Below, in pieces: positions 13,780-21,612 of a stretch of DNA of 41,192 bases; position 1 is the first letter of the stretch; each line of letters begins with the position of its first letter. The position numbers were made by a program, and so were the translations under genes. Source of the DNA: a virus. The notes below the pieces were generated by a model. That model saw only the letters and a program-made list of their open reading frames with translations, made no database searches and had not been told where the DNA came from. Location of the stretch: the IMG/VR virus record IMGVR_UViG_3300050033_000136, positions 1 to 41,192 of that record; one strand, given 5' to 3'.

Positions 13780-14766
13780 ATGCCTGACATGCACGCATCG
13801 ACCGCGATGCTCAACGCCGCCGGTCTGCGCGGCGAGTTCGAGAAGTTCGCCGCGCTCTTCGACGTCGAGCTTCAGACCGCTCCCGGCTTCGACATCGCGA
13901 AGTTCATCCAGCAGGTCCCGACCGGCGGCGCGACGCTGGTCAACCTCAACACCGTCCGCGGCGTCCCGATCATGAAGCCGTGGGACGGCGACAAGGTCGT
14001 CGAGTCCGCCATCAAGGGCTTCTGGAACATCATCGAGTGCCAGAAGTACGAGGCGACCGAGAAGATCGAGCGCCGGCTGTACAACGCCGACCAGCTCGGT
14101 CTGCTCCCGCCGAAGATCGCCGGTCTCGCCGGTGAGGCGGAGAACCACCGCCTGCGCATGTTCGCCGCGGCGTTCGAGGGCAACCCCTCGGCCGCTCCGA
14201 GCGGCACGGAGGCCGGACTGACCGACATCGGCACGCAGAAGTGCCTCGACGGTCACCCGCTGTGGTCGACCATCCACCCGAAGTTCGGCGGCGACACGTT
14301 CGCCAACGTCGTGACCGACAACCTCGACTTCCAGCCGCTCTACGACGCGTGGGTCGCGATGTCGCTGTTTTCCGACGAGCTGCACAACCGCGTCATGGGC
14401 ATCATGGCCGACACCCTGATGGTGCACCCGCACAACAAGGGCAAGGCCGAGCGCCTGCTCAAGAGCGAGAAGCTCCCGGGCAAGAGCGTCAACGACGCCA
14501 ACCCGATCCAGAACCTCGTCGAGGTCGTCGTCAACCCGTACCTCAAGAACCCGAACTTCTGGGCTCTGGTCGACTCCAAGCGCGGGATGATGAAGCCCGT
14601 CATCGACGTGGTCAACGTCCCGGCGCACCTCGTGCCCTACATCGACCCGCAGAGCTGGCCCGTGTTCAGCCGCGGCGACTTCCTGTACTCCGCCGAGGGC
14701 GACTACTGGATGAAGCCGGGCCACCCGTTCACGTGCTTCGCCGGCGGCTTCTCGCCGGACGAGTAG
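13780..14766 (+). CDS. Major capsid protein (Mu GpT-like)
   Basis: 328 residues; ATG behind AGAGAGGAG. The Mu-type major head subunit family fits in size and in landmarks: WSTIHPKFGGDTFANV, DTLMVHPHNKGKAERLLKSE (loop and helix before the P-domain strands), NPNFWALVDSKRGMMKPVI and the end DYWMKPGHPFTCFAGG. It forms the icosahedral shell. It precedes a block of accessory virion genes instead of the usual head-tail connector genes, which are displaced to 21.6 kb. Confidence 0.85.
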   Translation: MPDMHASTAMLNAAGLRGEFEKFAALFDVELQTAPGFDIAKFIQQVPTGGATLVNLNTVRGVPIMKPWDGDKVVESAIKGFWNIIECQKYEATEKIERRLYNADQLGLLPPKIAGLAGEAENHRLRMFAAAFEGNPSAAPSGTEAGLTDIGTQKCLDGHPLWSTIHPKFGGDTFANVVTDNLDFQPLYDAWVAMSLFSDELHNRVMGIMADTLMVHPHNKGKAERLLKSEKLPGKSVNDANPIQNLVEVVVNPYLKNPNFWALVDSKRGMMKPVIDVVNVPAHLVPYIDPQSWPVFSRGDFLYSAEGDYWMKPGHPFTCFAGGFSPDE

Positions 14767-14778
14767 GGGGTGTCGACT

Positions 14779-15111
14779 GTGCCTGATACCGACACCTCTC
14801 CAGGAGCCGACTTCCGCAACGACGAAGGCACCGGCACCGTCTACGCCGACGGCTACTTCACCACCTCTGGCGCCACGCTCGCAGGCGCCAGGGGCGCAAC
14901 CGGACCGACAGGCCCCACAGGCCCGACGGGCGCGGCCGGACCGACAGGCCCCACAGGCCCGACGGGCGCGGCCGGACCGACCGGGGCTGGGCTGCTCTCG
15001 ACTACGCAGGCCACCATCGGCACCATCGCCACCACGGCCACCGGCACGCAGATCGCAACGGCGGTCAACGCCCTCATCACGGAGATCCAGACCCGTGGGG
15101 TCACCTACTAG
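14779..15111 (+). CDS. Collagen-like (Gly-Pro-Thr) virion protein
   Basis: 110 residues. GTG 14779 is preferred over GTG 14770 because AGGGGG then has proper spacing. The centre (about residues 37-73) is a perfect Gly-X-Y series of Gly-Ala-Thr, Gly-Pro-Thr and Gly-Ala-Ala triplets, encoded by a near-perfect DNA repeat (14908-14981). It is followed by a Thr/Ala-rich helical end. Such stretches trimerise as collagen triple helices and are common in phage head or tail fibres. Thr in the Y position is the residue glycosylated in bacterial collagen-like filaments, and a glycosyltransferase gene lies two genes downstream. Role as a fibre on the capsid is inference. Confidence 0.75.
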   Translation: MPDTDTSPGADFRNDEGTGTVYADGYFTTSGATLAGARGATGPTGPTGPTGAAGPTGPTGPTGAAGPTGAGLLSTTQATIGTIATTATGTQIATAVNALITEIQTRGVTY

Positions 15112-15124
15112 GGAGGCGGTCAGC

Positions 15125-15514
15125 ATGCTCGACCGCATCTCTCCTGCCGTCACGCTCACCACCACGGACGCTTATGCCGTGGCCGGTCGCGTGCTCGGCG
15201 CGGGCCCGAAGAACGACATGCCGGGGCTCGACCAGACCGGAGCCGTCAACTTCGTGCTTGTCAACCACGACGACGCGCACGGCGTCGCGTGGCAACTCCA
15301 GGTCTCCAACGACGACCCGACGCGCGGCACTCCACTGTGGATCGACCTCGTCGCCCTGGCTGGCGGACAGGCGACCAGCGGAACGCTCGCGGCAAGCGGC
15401 GTCGTCACGTACGTCGAGGACCACGCGCACTACCCGCTCTACCGGCTGATGGTCTCCTCGGCGGTCGGCGGGGCTTCGGCCTCCGTCACCGTCAGCGCAG
15501 CAGCCAAGGAGTAA
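15125..15514 (+). CDS. Probable virion protein, unknown
   Basis: 129 residues, ATG behind GGGAGGCGG. Beta-rich, no Cys or membrane segment. The pattern (FVLVNHDDAHGVAWQLQVS ... YPLYRLMVSSAVGG) suggests a beta-sandwich. Position after the collagen-like gene suggests a capsid-surface or accessory structural role. No family recognised. Confidence 0.6.
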   Translation: MLDRISPAVTLTTTDAYAVAGRVLGAGPKNDMPGLDQTGAVNFVLVNHDDAHGVAWQLQVSNDDPTRGTPLWIDLVALAGGQATSGTLAASGVVTYVEDHAHYPLYRLMVSSAVGGASASVTVSAAAKE

Positions 15515-15539
15515 CACCGGCGGGGCAGGGGCGCTCCTG

Positions 15540-15612
15540 CCCGGCCGCCGAAGAGCGGCTCAAGGCGACCAGTTAAGGAGTTCAGACATGGCATCGTTCA
15601 CCTTTGTCAACG
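15540..15612 (+). repeat. 73-bp exact direct repeat, copy 1 (before glycosyltransferase)
   Basis: Identical to 16577-16649. This copy holds a non-coding ghost of the glycosyltransferase's last codons, a ribosome-binding site (AAGGAG) and the first eight codons (MASFTFVN). Just upstream, GGGCAGG pairs with CCTGCCC (about 15525-15542) as a small hairpin. Confidence 0.95.
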
Positions 15613-16613
15613 TCAGCGTGGTCGTGTGCGCCTACAACGAGGAGGAGAACATCGAGCGGATCCTCGCTCCGTTCTCCGACGCGGTGGTGCTCGACAACGG
15701 CTCCACGGACCACACCGTGGCACTGGCGGAAGCGATGGGCGCGCGGGTGTTCGATACCTCGCGGCGCTTCATGCTGAGCCCGACGCTTCAGGACGTGGAC
15801 TCCTTCGCGGAGCGGTTCGGCTATCCGCCGTCCTTCGAGGTCGGCCAGTCGTTCCAGGACTCGGGAGCACGCCGAGCGTGGGGCGCCGGGCAGGCGACCT
15901 ACGACTGGTGTTACTTCCCGGACTGTGATGAGCACCTGACCGAGTTCGACGCTGAGGCGATAGAGGCGCTGCTGCCCACGTGCGACCGGCTGACCTACCG
16001 CTTCGTGCATGCGCACGACGAGGACGGCAACCCGACCGTGGAGTTCGCGAACAGCAAGCTCTTCCGCAAGAGCAAGACACACTGGGAAGGCATCGCGCAC
16101 GAGGTCGGCGTTCCCGATCCCGACGCCCGCGAGGTCTTCACGACCGCGATGCGCGTCGACCACTGGCAGCGGGCCAACCCCGACCGCGGGATCCCGCGCC
16201 TGCAGGTCATCGAGTACATGGCGCTCAAGCAACCGTCCGCGCGCAACAGCTACTACTGCGGGCGGACGTACATGGAACACGGCGACGCCCCGAAGGCCGC
16301 TACGCTTCTGCTCGAGGCCACCAAGTTCCCGCAGTGGCGACCGGAACGCTCCGAGGTCTATCGGCTCTTGGCCCAGTGCGTGGACAACCCGGAGATGCAG
16401 CAGGCGTACTCCTACGCGGCGATCTCCGAGGACCCGACCCGGCGCGAGTGCTGGACGTCCCTCGGCGACTTCTACTCTCGGGGCGGCAACGAGCAGGCGG
16501 CCCGCGCGTTCTACGCGGCGGCCCTGACCGTGCCGTTCGACCCAACGTCGTTCCTGACCGACGCGACGCAGTTCTCCCCGGCCGCCGAAGAGCGGCTCAA
16601 GGCGACCAGTTAA
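15588..16613 (+). CDS. Family-2 glycosyltransferase with helical repeat tail
   Basis: 341 residues. The GT-A fold begins at residue 9 (VSVVVCAYNEEENI), continues with VVLDNGSTDHT (nucleotide-sugar site) and has the DxD-like metal motif in FPDCDEHLTEFD. The C-terminal third has TPR-like helix pairs (SYYCGRTYMEHGDAPKAATL, YRLLAQCVDNPE, AARAFYAAAL). Such enzymes move a sugar from a nucleotide donor to a protein or glycan. Placed among virion genes beside a Thr-rich collagen-like protein, it may modify virion proteins. The first eight residues are identical to those of the next gene and the gene is bounded by 73-bp direct repeats, so it was probably added by duplication or recombination. Its original start appears to have been replaced. 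Confidence 0.85.
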   Translation: MASFTFVNVSVVVCAYNEEENIERILAPFSDAVVLDNGSTDHTVALAEAMGARVFDTSRRFMLSPTLQDVDSFAERFGYPPSFEVGQSFQDSGARRAWGAGQATYDWCYFPDCDEHLTEFDAEAIEALLPTCDRLTYRFVHAHDEDGNPTVEFANSKLFRKSKTHWEGIAHEVGVPDPDAREVFTTAMRVDHWQRANPDRGIPRLQVIEYMALKQPSARNSYYCGRTYMEHGDAPKAATLLLEATKFPQWRPERSEVYRLLAQCVDNPEMQQAYSYAAISEDPTRRECWTSLGDFYSRGGNEQAARAFYAAALTVPFDPTSFLTDATQFSPAAEERLKATS

Positions 16614-16649
16614 GGAGTTCAGACATGGCATCGTTCACCTTTGTCAACG
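16577..16649 (+). repeat. 73-bp exact direct repeat, copy 2 (after glycosyltransferase)
   Basis: Identical to 15540-15612. This copy encodes the glycosyltransferase C-terminus (PAAEERLKATS), its stop, the ribosome-binding site and the first eight codons of the next gene. Confidence 0.95.
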
Positions 16650-17059
16650 GGCGCAAGCTGCTGCTCACGGGCGTCATGAACCTCGCGAGCGACACGATCA
16701 AGCTCGCGCTGCTTCAGGGTACGCTCGCCGCCACAGCCGCCACCACCATGACGTCGCTGGCCAACGCCACCGCAAGCGCCACGGAAGCGGTCGGCACGGG
16801 CTACTCGGCGGGCGGCACGACCGTCACCGGCGCGACATGCGGCTCGGACGGCACGAACAACGACGCGTACTTCTGGAGCAACCCGGCCGCATGGGCCACC
16901 GCAACGATCTCCGCAGTCGCAGGCGTGCTCTACGACGCCAGCCAGGGCAACGCGCTCATCGGCTACCTGGACTTCGCGGGCACCAAGGCGTCCACGGCCG
17001 GCAACTTCACCGTGACGCCCGCCGCCACGGCATCCGGTGGATGGCTGAAGTCCGCGTAA
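16625..17059 (+). CDS. Phage structural protein of the DTIK-type family
   Basis: 144 residues, ATG behind AAGGAG. The pattern is SDTIKLALLQG near the start, then GTGYSAGGTTVTG, WATATISAVAGVLYD and LIGYLDFAGTKA. It matches, from memory, a widespread small virion protein of tailed phages, with E-x-x-x-x-G-Y-x-x-G-G, a W-x-x-x-T strand and an LIxYxDF strand. Its exact place on the particle is not established. Beta-rich, no membrane segment. Its first eight codons and ribosome-binding site were copied in front of the glycosyltransferase. Confidence 0.7.
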   Translation: MASFTFVNGRKLLLTGVMNLASDTIKLALLQGTLAATAATTMTSLANATASATEAVGTGYSAGGTTVTGATCGSDGTNNDAYFWSNPAAWATATISAVAGVLYDASQGNALIGYLDFAGTKASTAGNFTVTPAATASGGWLKSA

Positions 17060-17089
17060 CCGACCCCCGTCTGTAAGAGAGGGGGCCTC

Positions 17090-18586
17090 ATGGCTGACCC
17101 ACGCCTCATAGTCGTCGACAACGGCGGCACCATCCTGTCCGAGAACAACGCCGAGACCCACTCTCTCTTCTCGGGTGAGCCGCACCTGCACGACACGGCA
17201 TCGTGTCGCGTCAAGGTGGACACCGCCGGGTGGCAGCGCATCAACGCGCCCATCGGCTGCTCGCCCGGTATCGCGCTGTCCTTCGACGGCGTGAACTACG
17301 GCACCGAGGGTTCGCTCGACGGCTCCACGGGGAACATCGTCTACTCCGGCCCGGTGTTCTTCGCTGGCGTGCTGCTGTACGTGCAGTGCGTCTCGGTTCA
17401 GGCTGGCCCGGTGTGGATCTCGCTGCCGCAAGGCGGGTGCACCATCATCGAGGTCGACACCGCCATGTCCGCCGACGTGCTTGCCGATGCGCTGTCGCTC
17501 GTCGGTCCAGCCGTCACCTCCGACGCGAACCTTGCGAGCGACGTGCTGGCGAACACGGCCACGTTGCCGAGCGTGCAGGTGCTCATCGCCGGGCAGGTCT
17601 ATGCGGACGTGCTCACGCTTTCCGGGACCGTTCCGGCGCCGAGCGTCGTTCCCACCACGCCCGTAACAGCCGACGTGCTGACGATGATGGCCGCGATGGG
17701 CGGCGTGCTGTTCTCTGGTCTGCTGTTCGAGGACAGCTTCGCCTCGCTCGCCAACTGGTGCGCGGTCGACGCGGCCACCGGCAACATCTCCGACTCGAAC
17801 ACGGTCCACCCCGAGTACACGGCCGCATCTTCGATGCTGCATTGGCACGGCGATGACCTGAACGCCTACTTGGAGGCCGTCAAGTCCACGGCGCTGTCCA
17901 ACGTCCTGGCGGACTGCGTCGTGCAGATGAAGCTCGCCACCGGGGCGTCTGCTTGGGGCACCGGCACCGACAACAACGACTCGCACGCCATCATTGTCCG
18001 GCACGGCGACGTGTACGCCACGAGCGGCCAGGGCTACATGCTCCTGTTCGGGCGCATGGGAACAGCGGACGCATCCAACCAGAAGCTCTACGTGGGCAAC
18101 CCCGGGTGGGCGCAGCTCGGCAGCACGCAGAGCAACGCGCTCGCGGCCGCTTCAGTGGTGTCCTTGTCCGCCCTCGGGACCGCGATCGCGGCGTACCGCA
18201 ACGGCGTGGCCATCGTGTCGGCTACCGACGTGCTCCAGACCGCTGGTCGCGTCGTCGTCTGGTCGCAGAACTACTCCGGCAACGGCACGAGCCACGACAT
18301 CGCAGACAAGGTGACGGTCATGGCCGGTCCGGCTGTCACGGTCACGAGCCTGCCGAGTGGCTACAAGGCCGAACTCACCGACGCCTGGGGAGTCGTCACC
18401 GTCAAGGTCACAGCCTCCTCTGGGACCGCCGTGGTCAACGGACTGGATACCTCTGTCACCGCGCTGGCCTCCGGCTCGAACTTCTGCTACTCGGGTGGGG
18501 CCACGCTCAAGATCTACGACGGCAGCAACACACTCATGCGGACCTACACCGGCATGTTCGGTGGCGGCACCATCGTCTACGCATAG
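17090..18586 (+). CDS. Lectin-like tail/fibre protein with DANLASDVL repeats
   Basis: 498 residues, ATG behind AGAGAGGGGG. The N-terminal ~120 residues are beta-rich (VWISLPQGGCTIIEV). Residues ~120-205 form a degenerate repeat region with motifs SADVLADAL, SDANLASDVLA, YADVLTL and TADVLTM. Residues ~210-410 look like a concanavalin-type jelly roll (LFEDSFASLANW; DSHAIIVRHGDVYA; GYMLLFGRMG; SQNYSGNGTSHD). A small C-terminal beta domain follows. Such architecture suits a carbohydrate-binding virion protein. A 35-bp DNA segment in the repeat region (17516-17550) recurs exactly in the next gene. Confidence 0.65.
   Translation: MADPRLIVVDNGGTILSENNAETHSLFSGEPHLHDTASCRVKVDTAGWQRINAPIGCSPGIALSFDGVNYGTEGSLDGSTGNIVYSGPVFFAGVLLYVQCVSVQAGPVWISLPQGGCTIIEVDTAMSADVLADALSLVGPAVTSDANLASDVLANTATLPSVQVLIAGQVYADVLTLSGTVPAPSVVPTTPVTADVLTMMAAMGGVLFSGLLFEDSFASLANWCAVDAATGNISDSNTVHPEYTAASSMLHWHGDDLNAYLEAVKSTALSNVLADCVVQMKLATGASAWGTGTDNNDSHAIIVRHGDVYATSGQGYMLLFGRMGTADASNQKLYVGNPGWAQLGSTQSNALAAASVVSLSALGTAIAAYRNGVAIVSATDVLQTAGRVVVWSQNYSGNGTSHDIADKVTVMAGPAVTVTSLPSGYKAELTDAWGVVTVKVTASSGTAVVNGLDTSVTALASGSNFCYSGGATLKIYDGSNTLMRTYTGMFGGGTIVYA
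17516..17550 (+). repeat. 35-bp exact repeat, copy 1 (lectin-like gene)
   Basis: Identical to 21221-21255. It encodes the same SDANLASDVL motif in both virion proteins. Confidence 0.9.
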
Positions 18587-18595
18587 GGCGGTCAC

Positions 18596-21500
18596 ATGAG
18601 CCTGTCGGTCACAGACAACGGTGCGGCGCTGGCCCTCAACGGCTGGACCGACGCCGTCACGCTCTACAAGGCGCCGGGTTCTTCGAGTTCGACCGTCCTG
18701 GCCGTCGGCTCGAAGTTCACGGTCAAGGCCAACGCGCTGGCCGCGTACATCGGCACGGCCGGGACCGCCCACATCGCGAGCATCGACAGCTACACGACGG
18801 CGACCGGCTCCGACGGCCTGGGCAACTACCTCGACCTGACGCTTTCCTGCACCGTGTCGCTGGGCACAAGCGCGTCCGAGACCATCCGCATCCGCTTCTA
18901 CGACGGCCTGCCCGTCTTCGACGTGAAGGTGACTACGGCCGGCAGCTGGGCCGGATTCTCCAAGCGCCTGCTCGCGCTGACGTACCCCTCGTCGGCGTTC
19001 CCGTGGTTCACCGTCTCGGCTCCCTACGCTTTCGGCCCGACATACTGGGCGCTGCCGTGTTCGATGGTGGACTACGGCGACTTCTCGTCCACGGCACGGT
19101 CATCGTGGACCAACCAGCTCGACCTGTCCGCCTCTCCGCTCCCGAGCGGGACCGGCGCAGGAGAGTTCTGGGGACTGCCATTCGTGAGTGAGTCGGGCGG
19201 CGGCATCGGGCCGTATGTGGCCTTCGGCTCAGGTGTGCTCTACGACTCGTGCTTCGAGTACCAGACGGCCACGACCGCGCTCTCGGCGCGCTGCAACGGC
19301 ACGGGCACCAACCCGGGTGCCGCGGTCTCTCCCCTCGGCGGATTCTTCGTCACGACCGACAGTGGGTACTCGGCGCTCAATCGTTACGCCCTGTGGCAGC
19401 AGCGCGACTACCCGGCAGGGACGCTCCCGGCCAACGCCGTCCGACCGTTCATGGCGCTCGCCGCGGTCAACCCCGTGACGGGGGTCAACCAGCAGCCCGC
19501 GTCGTCCTTCAACTACACCACGGCGAACATCTCGGCCGACATCGCATCCGTGGCGTCCGCCTATCCGAACCTTGTCGGCTCGACCAAGCCGATCCGCGTG
19601 TTCGAGGCCGACCTCGCGTGGTTCGACTGGCTGGGCCAATGCGCCCCCAAGTCAGCCGGCGGCGGTCACTACGGCGGCGACTCGAACGGTGCGGGACTCG
19701 TCACCGCCGTCAACGGCGCCGGATTCGACGCGTGGTGCTACATGCAGCCCTACGTCGAGACGCAATGGTGCGCCGCGGCGGGAGTCCCGTCTGACGCCTA
19801 CGTCACGGCGACCGTAGCAGGCTGGGATGCGACCGTCACGCACATCTGGGACCACACGACCGCCAACGGCCGTGCGCAGATCGCGGCGATGGCACAGCGG
19901 GTCCACGACCTCGGATTCGCGGGCTGCCGCTGGGACTGGATGAGCAACGAGCCGTGGCGCGAGTTCGGCATCCTGTACTACTTCCGCCAGGCCATCAAGG
20001 CGCTCGACCCGAACTTCGTCATCGAGTGCGGCGACGGCTACGTACAGGCCATCGGTGACATCCTCGACAACGCGGGGCAGTTCGGCTACGGCGCCGGCAC
20101 GAACGCCCAGTGGGACGTCATGCTCCTGCACCGCGCCAAGATCATGGCGCTGTCGGCTCCGAACAAGTCACTGTGCTGCGACCTGCTCGCAAACGCCGAC
20201 GACACGACGGTCATCCGGCCCCTCGCGACCGTCCAGAAGCAAGCGCGCATCATGTTCGGCTACGGCTTCCCGTCGATGGGATGGATGGACCCGGCCGTCT
20301 TCAGCGGCGGCAACCCGTTCACCGACCCGACCGTGACGGGCTACTTCGCCAGCTACGAGGCGATCGTCGCACGCAACGCGACCAACCCGGTACCGACGCG
20401 CTCCATCGTCGGCAACATCGACACTTCCTACAGCGTCGTGCAGACGTGGGCGGACGGCTCGACCGTCACCTACGACGCGACCGCCGACACGCTGACGTTC
20501 GCGACGAACGTCCCAGCCGACACGCTGACTCTCGCGCTCGCGCCCTCGGCATCAGTGAGCGCGGACGCGAACATGACGGCATGCAAGCTCACGGAGACGA
20601 TGGCCATCCCACCGCTGCTCTCGGTCTTCGACGTGGCACCCGGAGTCCTGTCGCCCCCAGCGTCGGTGTACGTCATCGCCGACGTGCTGACGATGACGCT
20701 GACCGCTGCGGGTTCAGAGACCGACGACGCCAACGTCATCGCCGACGTGCTGGGCATCTCCGGCACGATGCTGATCTCCACGTGGTCGTACTTCGACGTC
20801 GCGGCCGGCGTCCTCGCCTTCACGCAGGACGTATACGTCGCGGCCCAGGCCCTTTCGATGCTCGACTCCGTGGGCGGCACCACACAGCGCGGGGACGCCG
20901 CGACCGTCGCGGACACGCTGGCTCAGACCTTCGCGGAGCCGGACACGTCGCTGTCGGTCGACGCGAACCTGCTGGCGCAAGCGTTCTCGGTACTCGACAG
21001 CCTGCCCGATGTCACGTTCTCCTTCGGCATCCCCGCCGCTGTCCTCGCCGACACGCTGTCGCTGATCGAGGCCGTCAACGACGTCGGGCTCACATCCGAC
21101 GCGAACCTGCTCGCCGATGGGTTGGCCCAGGCATTCTCCATCGCCGGAACCGTGGCGGGCGACGCGAACGCCACGAGCGACGTGCTGGCGGAGACTGCGA
21201 GCATGCAGAACCCGGCGGCGACCTCCGACGCGAACCTTGCGAGCGACGTGCTGGCACTTGCCGAGACACTCGGCAGCTTCACGTGGAGAGTCGACGCGAT
21301 ACTCACCGCCGACCTGCTCTCAGTCCTGCACGCGATGGTCGATCCTGCCATCACCGGTGACGCGGGGAGCACCCCGGACGTGCTGGCGATCCTCGCGGGC
21401 ATCGAAGAAGCGACGCTGACGTTCGATGCCAACCTCGCACCCGATGCGCTCCTCGTGTCCGATGTGCTCTCACAGGTCGGTTTCTCCGTCGAGGTCTACC

Positions 21501-21601
21501 ACCTGCACCTAGCGCCCGGCGCGCTTCGCACAGCGGCTCCTCCACGCGGCTCACAGCACTTGAGTTACCTGCCCGTCGGCATCCCCACGATGAAGGACTA
21601 G
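18596..21601 (+). CDS. Virion glycosidase-like protein (clan-D-like barrel)
   Basis: 1001 residues, the longest gene. Residues 1-~300 form a beta-sandwich like the N-terminal domain of alpha-galactosidase-type enzymes. Residues ~330-600 look like a TIM barrel: RVFEADLAWFDW, AGFDAWCYMQPYVETQW, RAQIAAMAQRVHDLGFAG then CRWDWMSNEPW (Asp447 as candidate nucleophile), and DPNFVIECGDGY (Glu477/Asp480 as candidate acid). This order resembles GH36/GH31-type retaining glycosidases. From ~630 to ~970 runs a long degenerate repeat region (DANLLADGL, DANLASDVLA, DANLAPDALL). It probably degrades host surface glycan during adsorption. The enzyme class is inference from pattern only. Confidence 0.55.
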   Translation: MSLSVTDNGAALALNGWTDAVTLYKAPGSSSSTVLAVGSKFTVKANALAAYIGTAGTAHIASIDSYTTATGSDGLGNYLDLTLSCTVSLGTSASETIRIRFYDGLPVFDVKVTTAGSWAGFSKRLLALTYPSSAFPWFTVSAPYAFGPTYWALPCSMVDYGDFSSTARSSWTNQLDLSASPLPSGTGAGEFWGLPFVSESGGGIGPYVAFGSGVLYDSCFEYQTATTALSARCNGTGTNPGAAVSPLGGFFVTTDSGYSALNRYALWQQRDYPAGTLPANAVRPFMALAAVNPVTGVNQQPASSFNYTTANISADIASVASAYPNLVGSTKPIRVFEADLAWFDWLGQCAPKSAGGGHYGGDSNGAGLVTAVNGAGFDAWCYMQPYVETQWCAAAGVPSDAYVTATVAGWDATVTHIWDHTTANGRAQIAAMAQRVHDLGFAGCRWDWMSNEPWREFGILYYFRQAIKALDPNFVIECGDGYVQAIGDILDNAGQFGYGAGTNAQWDVMLLHRAKIMALSAPNKSLCCDLLANADDTTVIRPLATVQKQARIMFGYGFPSMGWMDPAVFSGGNPFTDPTVTGYFASYEAIVARNATNPVPTRSIVGNIDTSYSVVQTWADGSTVTYDATADTLTFATNVPADTLTLALAPSASVSADANMTACKLTETMAIPPLLSVFDVAPGVLSPPASVYVIADVLTMTLTAAGSETDDANVIADVLGISGTMLISTWSYFDVAAGVLAFTQDVYVAAQALSMLDSVGGTTQRGDAATVADTLAQTFAEPDTSLSVDANLLAQAFSVLDSLPDVTFSFGIPAAVLADTLSLIEAVNDVGLTSDANLLADGLAQAFSIAGTVAGDANATSDVLAETASMQNPAATSDANLASDVLALAETLGSFTWRVDAILTADLLSVLHAMVDPAITGDAGSTPDVLAILAGIEEATLTFDANLAPDALLVSDVLSQVGFSVEVYHLHLAPGALRTAAPPRGSQHLSYLPVGIPTMKD
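21221..21255 (+). repeat. 35-bp exact repeat, copy 2 (glycosidase-like gene)
   Basis: Identical to 17516-17550 in the neighbouring lectin-like gene, 3.7 kb upstream. Confidence 0.9.
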
Positions 21602-21612
21602 AGGGGCGCGAA

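Noticed and set aside
11886-13814. Reverse-strand frame of 642 codons opposite the protease/scaffold gene
   Set aside because: Antisense artefact of GC-rich coding; the forward gene is well supported by two perfect ribosome-binding sites and the Mu-type order.
13621-15165. Long reverse-strand frame of 514 codons opposite decoration, capsid and collagen-like genes
   Set aside because: High GC leaves antisense frames open by chance. The forward genes have strong ribosome-binding sites and clear family features; the reverse frame is Val/Asp/Arg low-complexity with no ribosome-binding site.
16577-16649. Insertion sequence with terminal direct repeats around the glycosyltransferase
   Set aside because: There is no transposase, no inverted ends, and the 73-bp repeats are coding/regulatory sequence, far longer than any target-site duplication.
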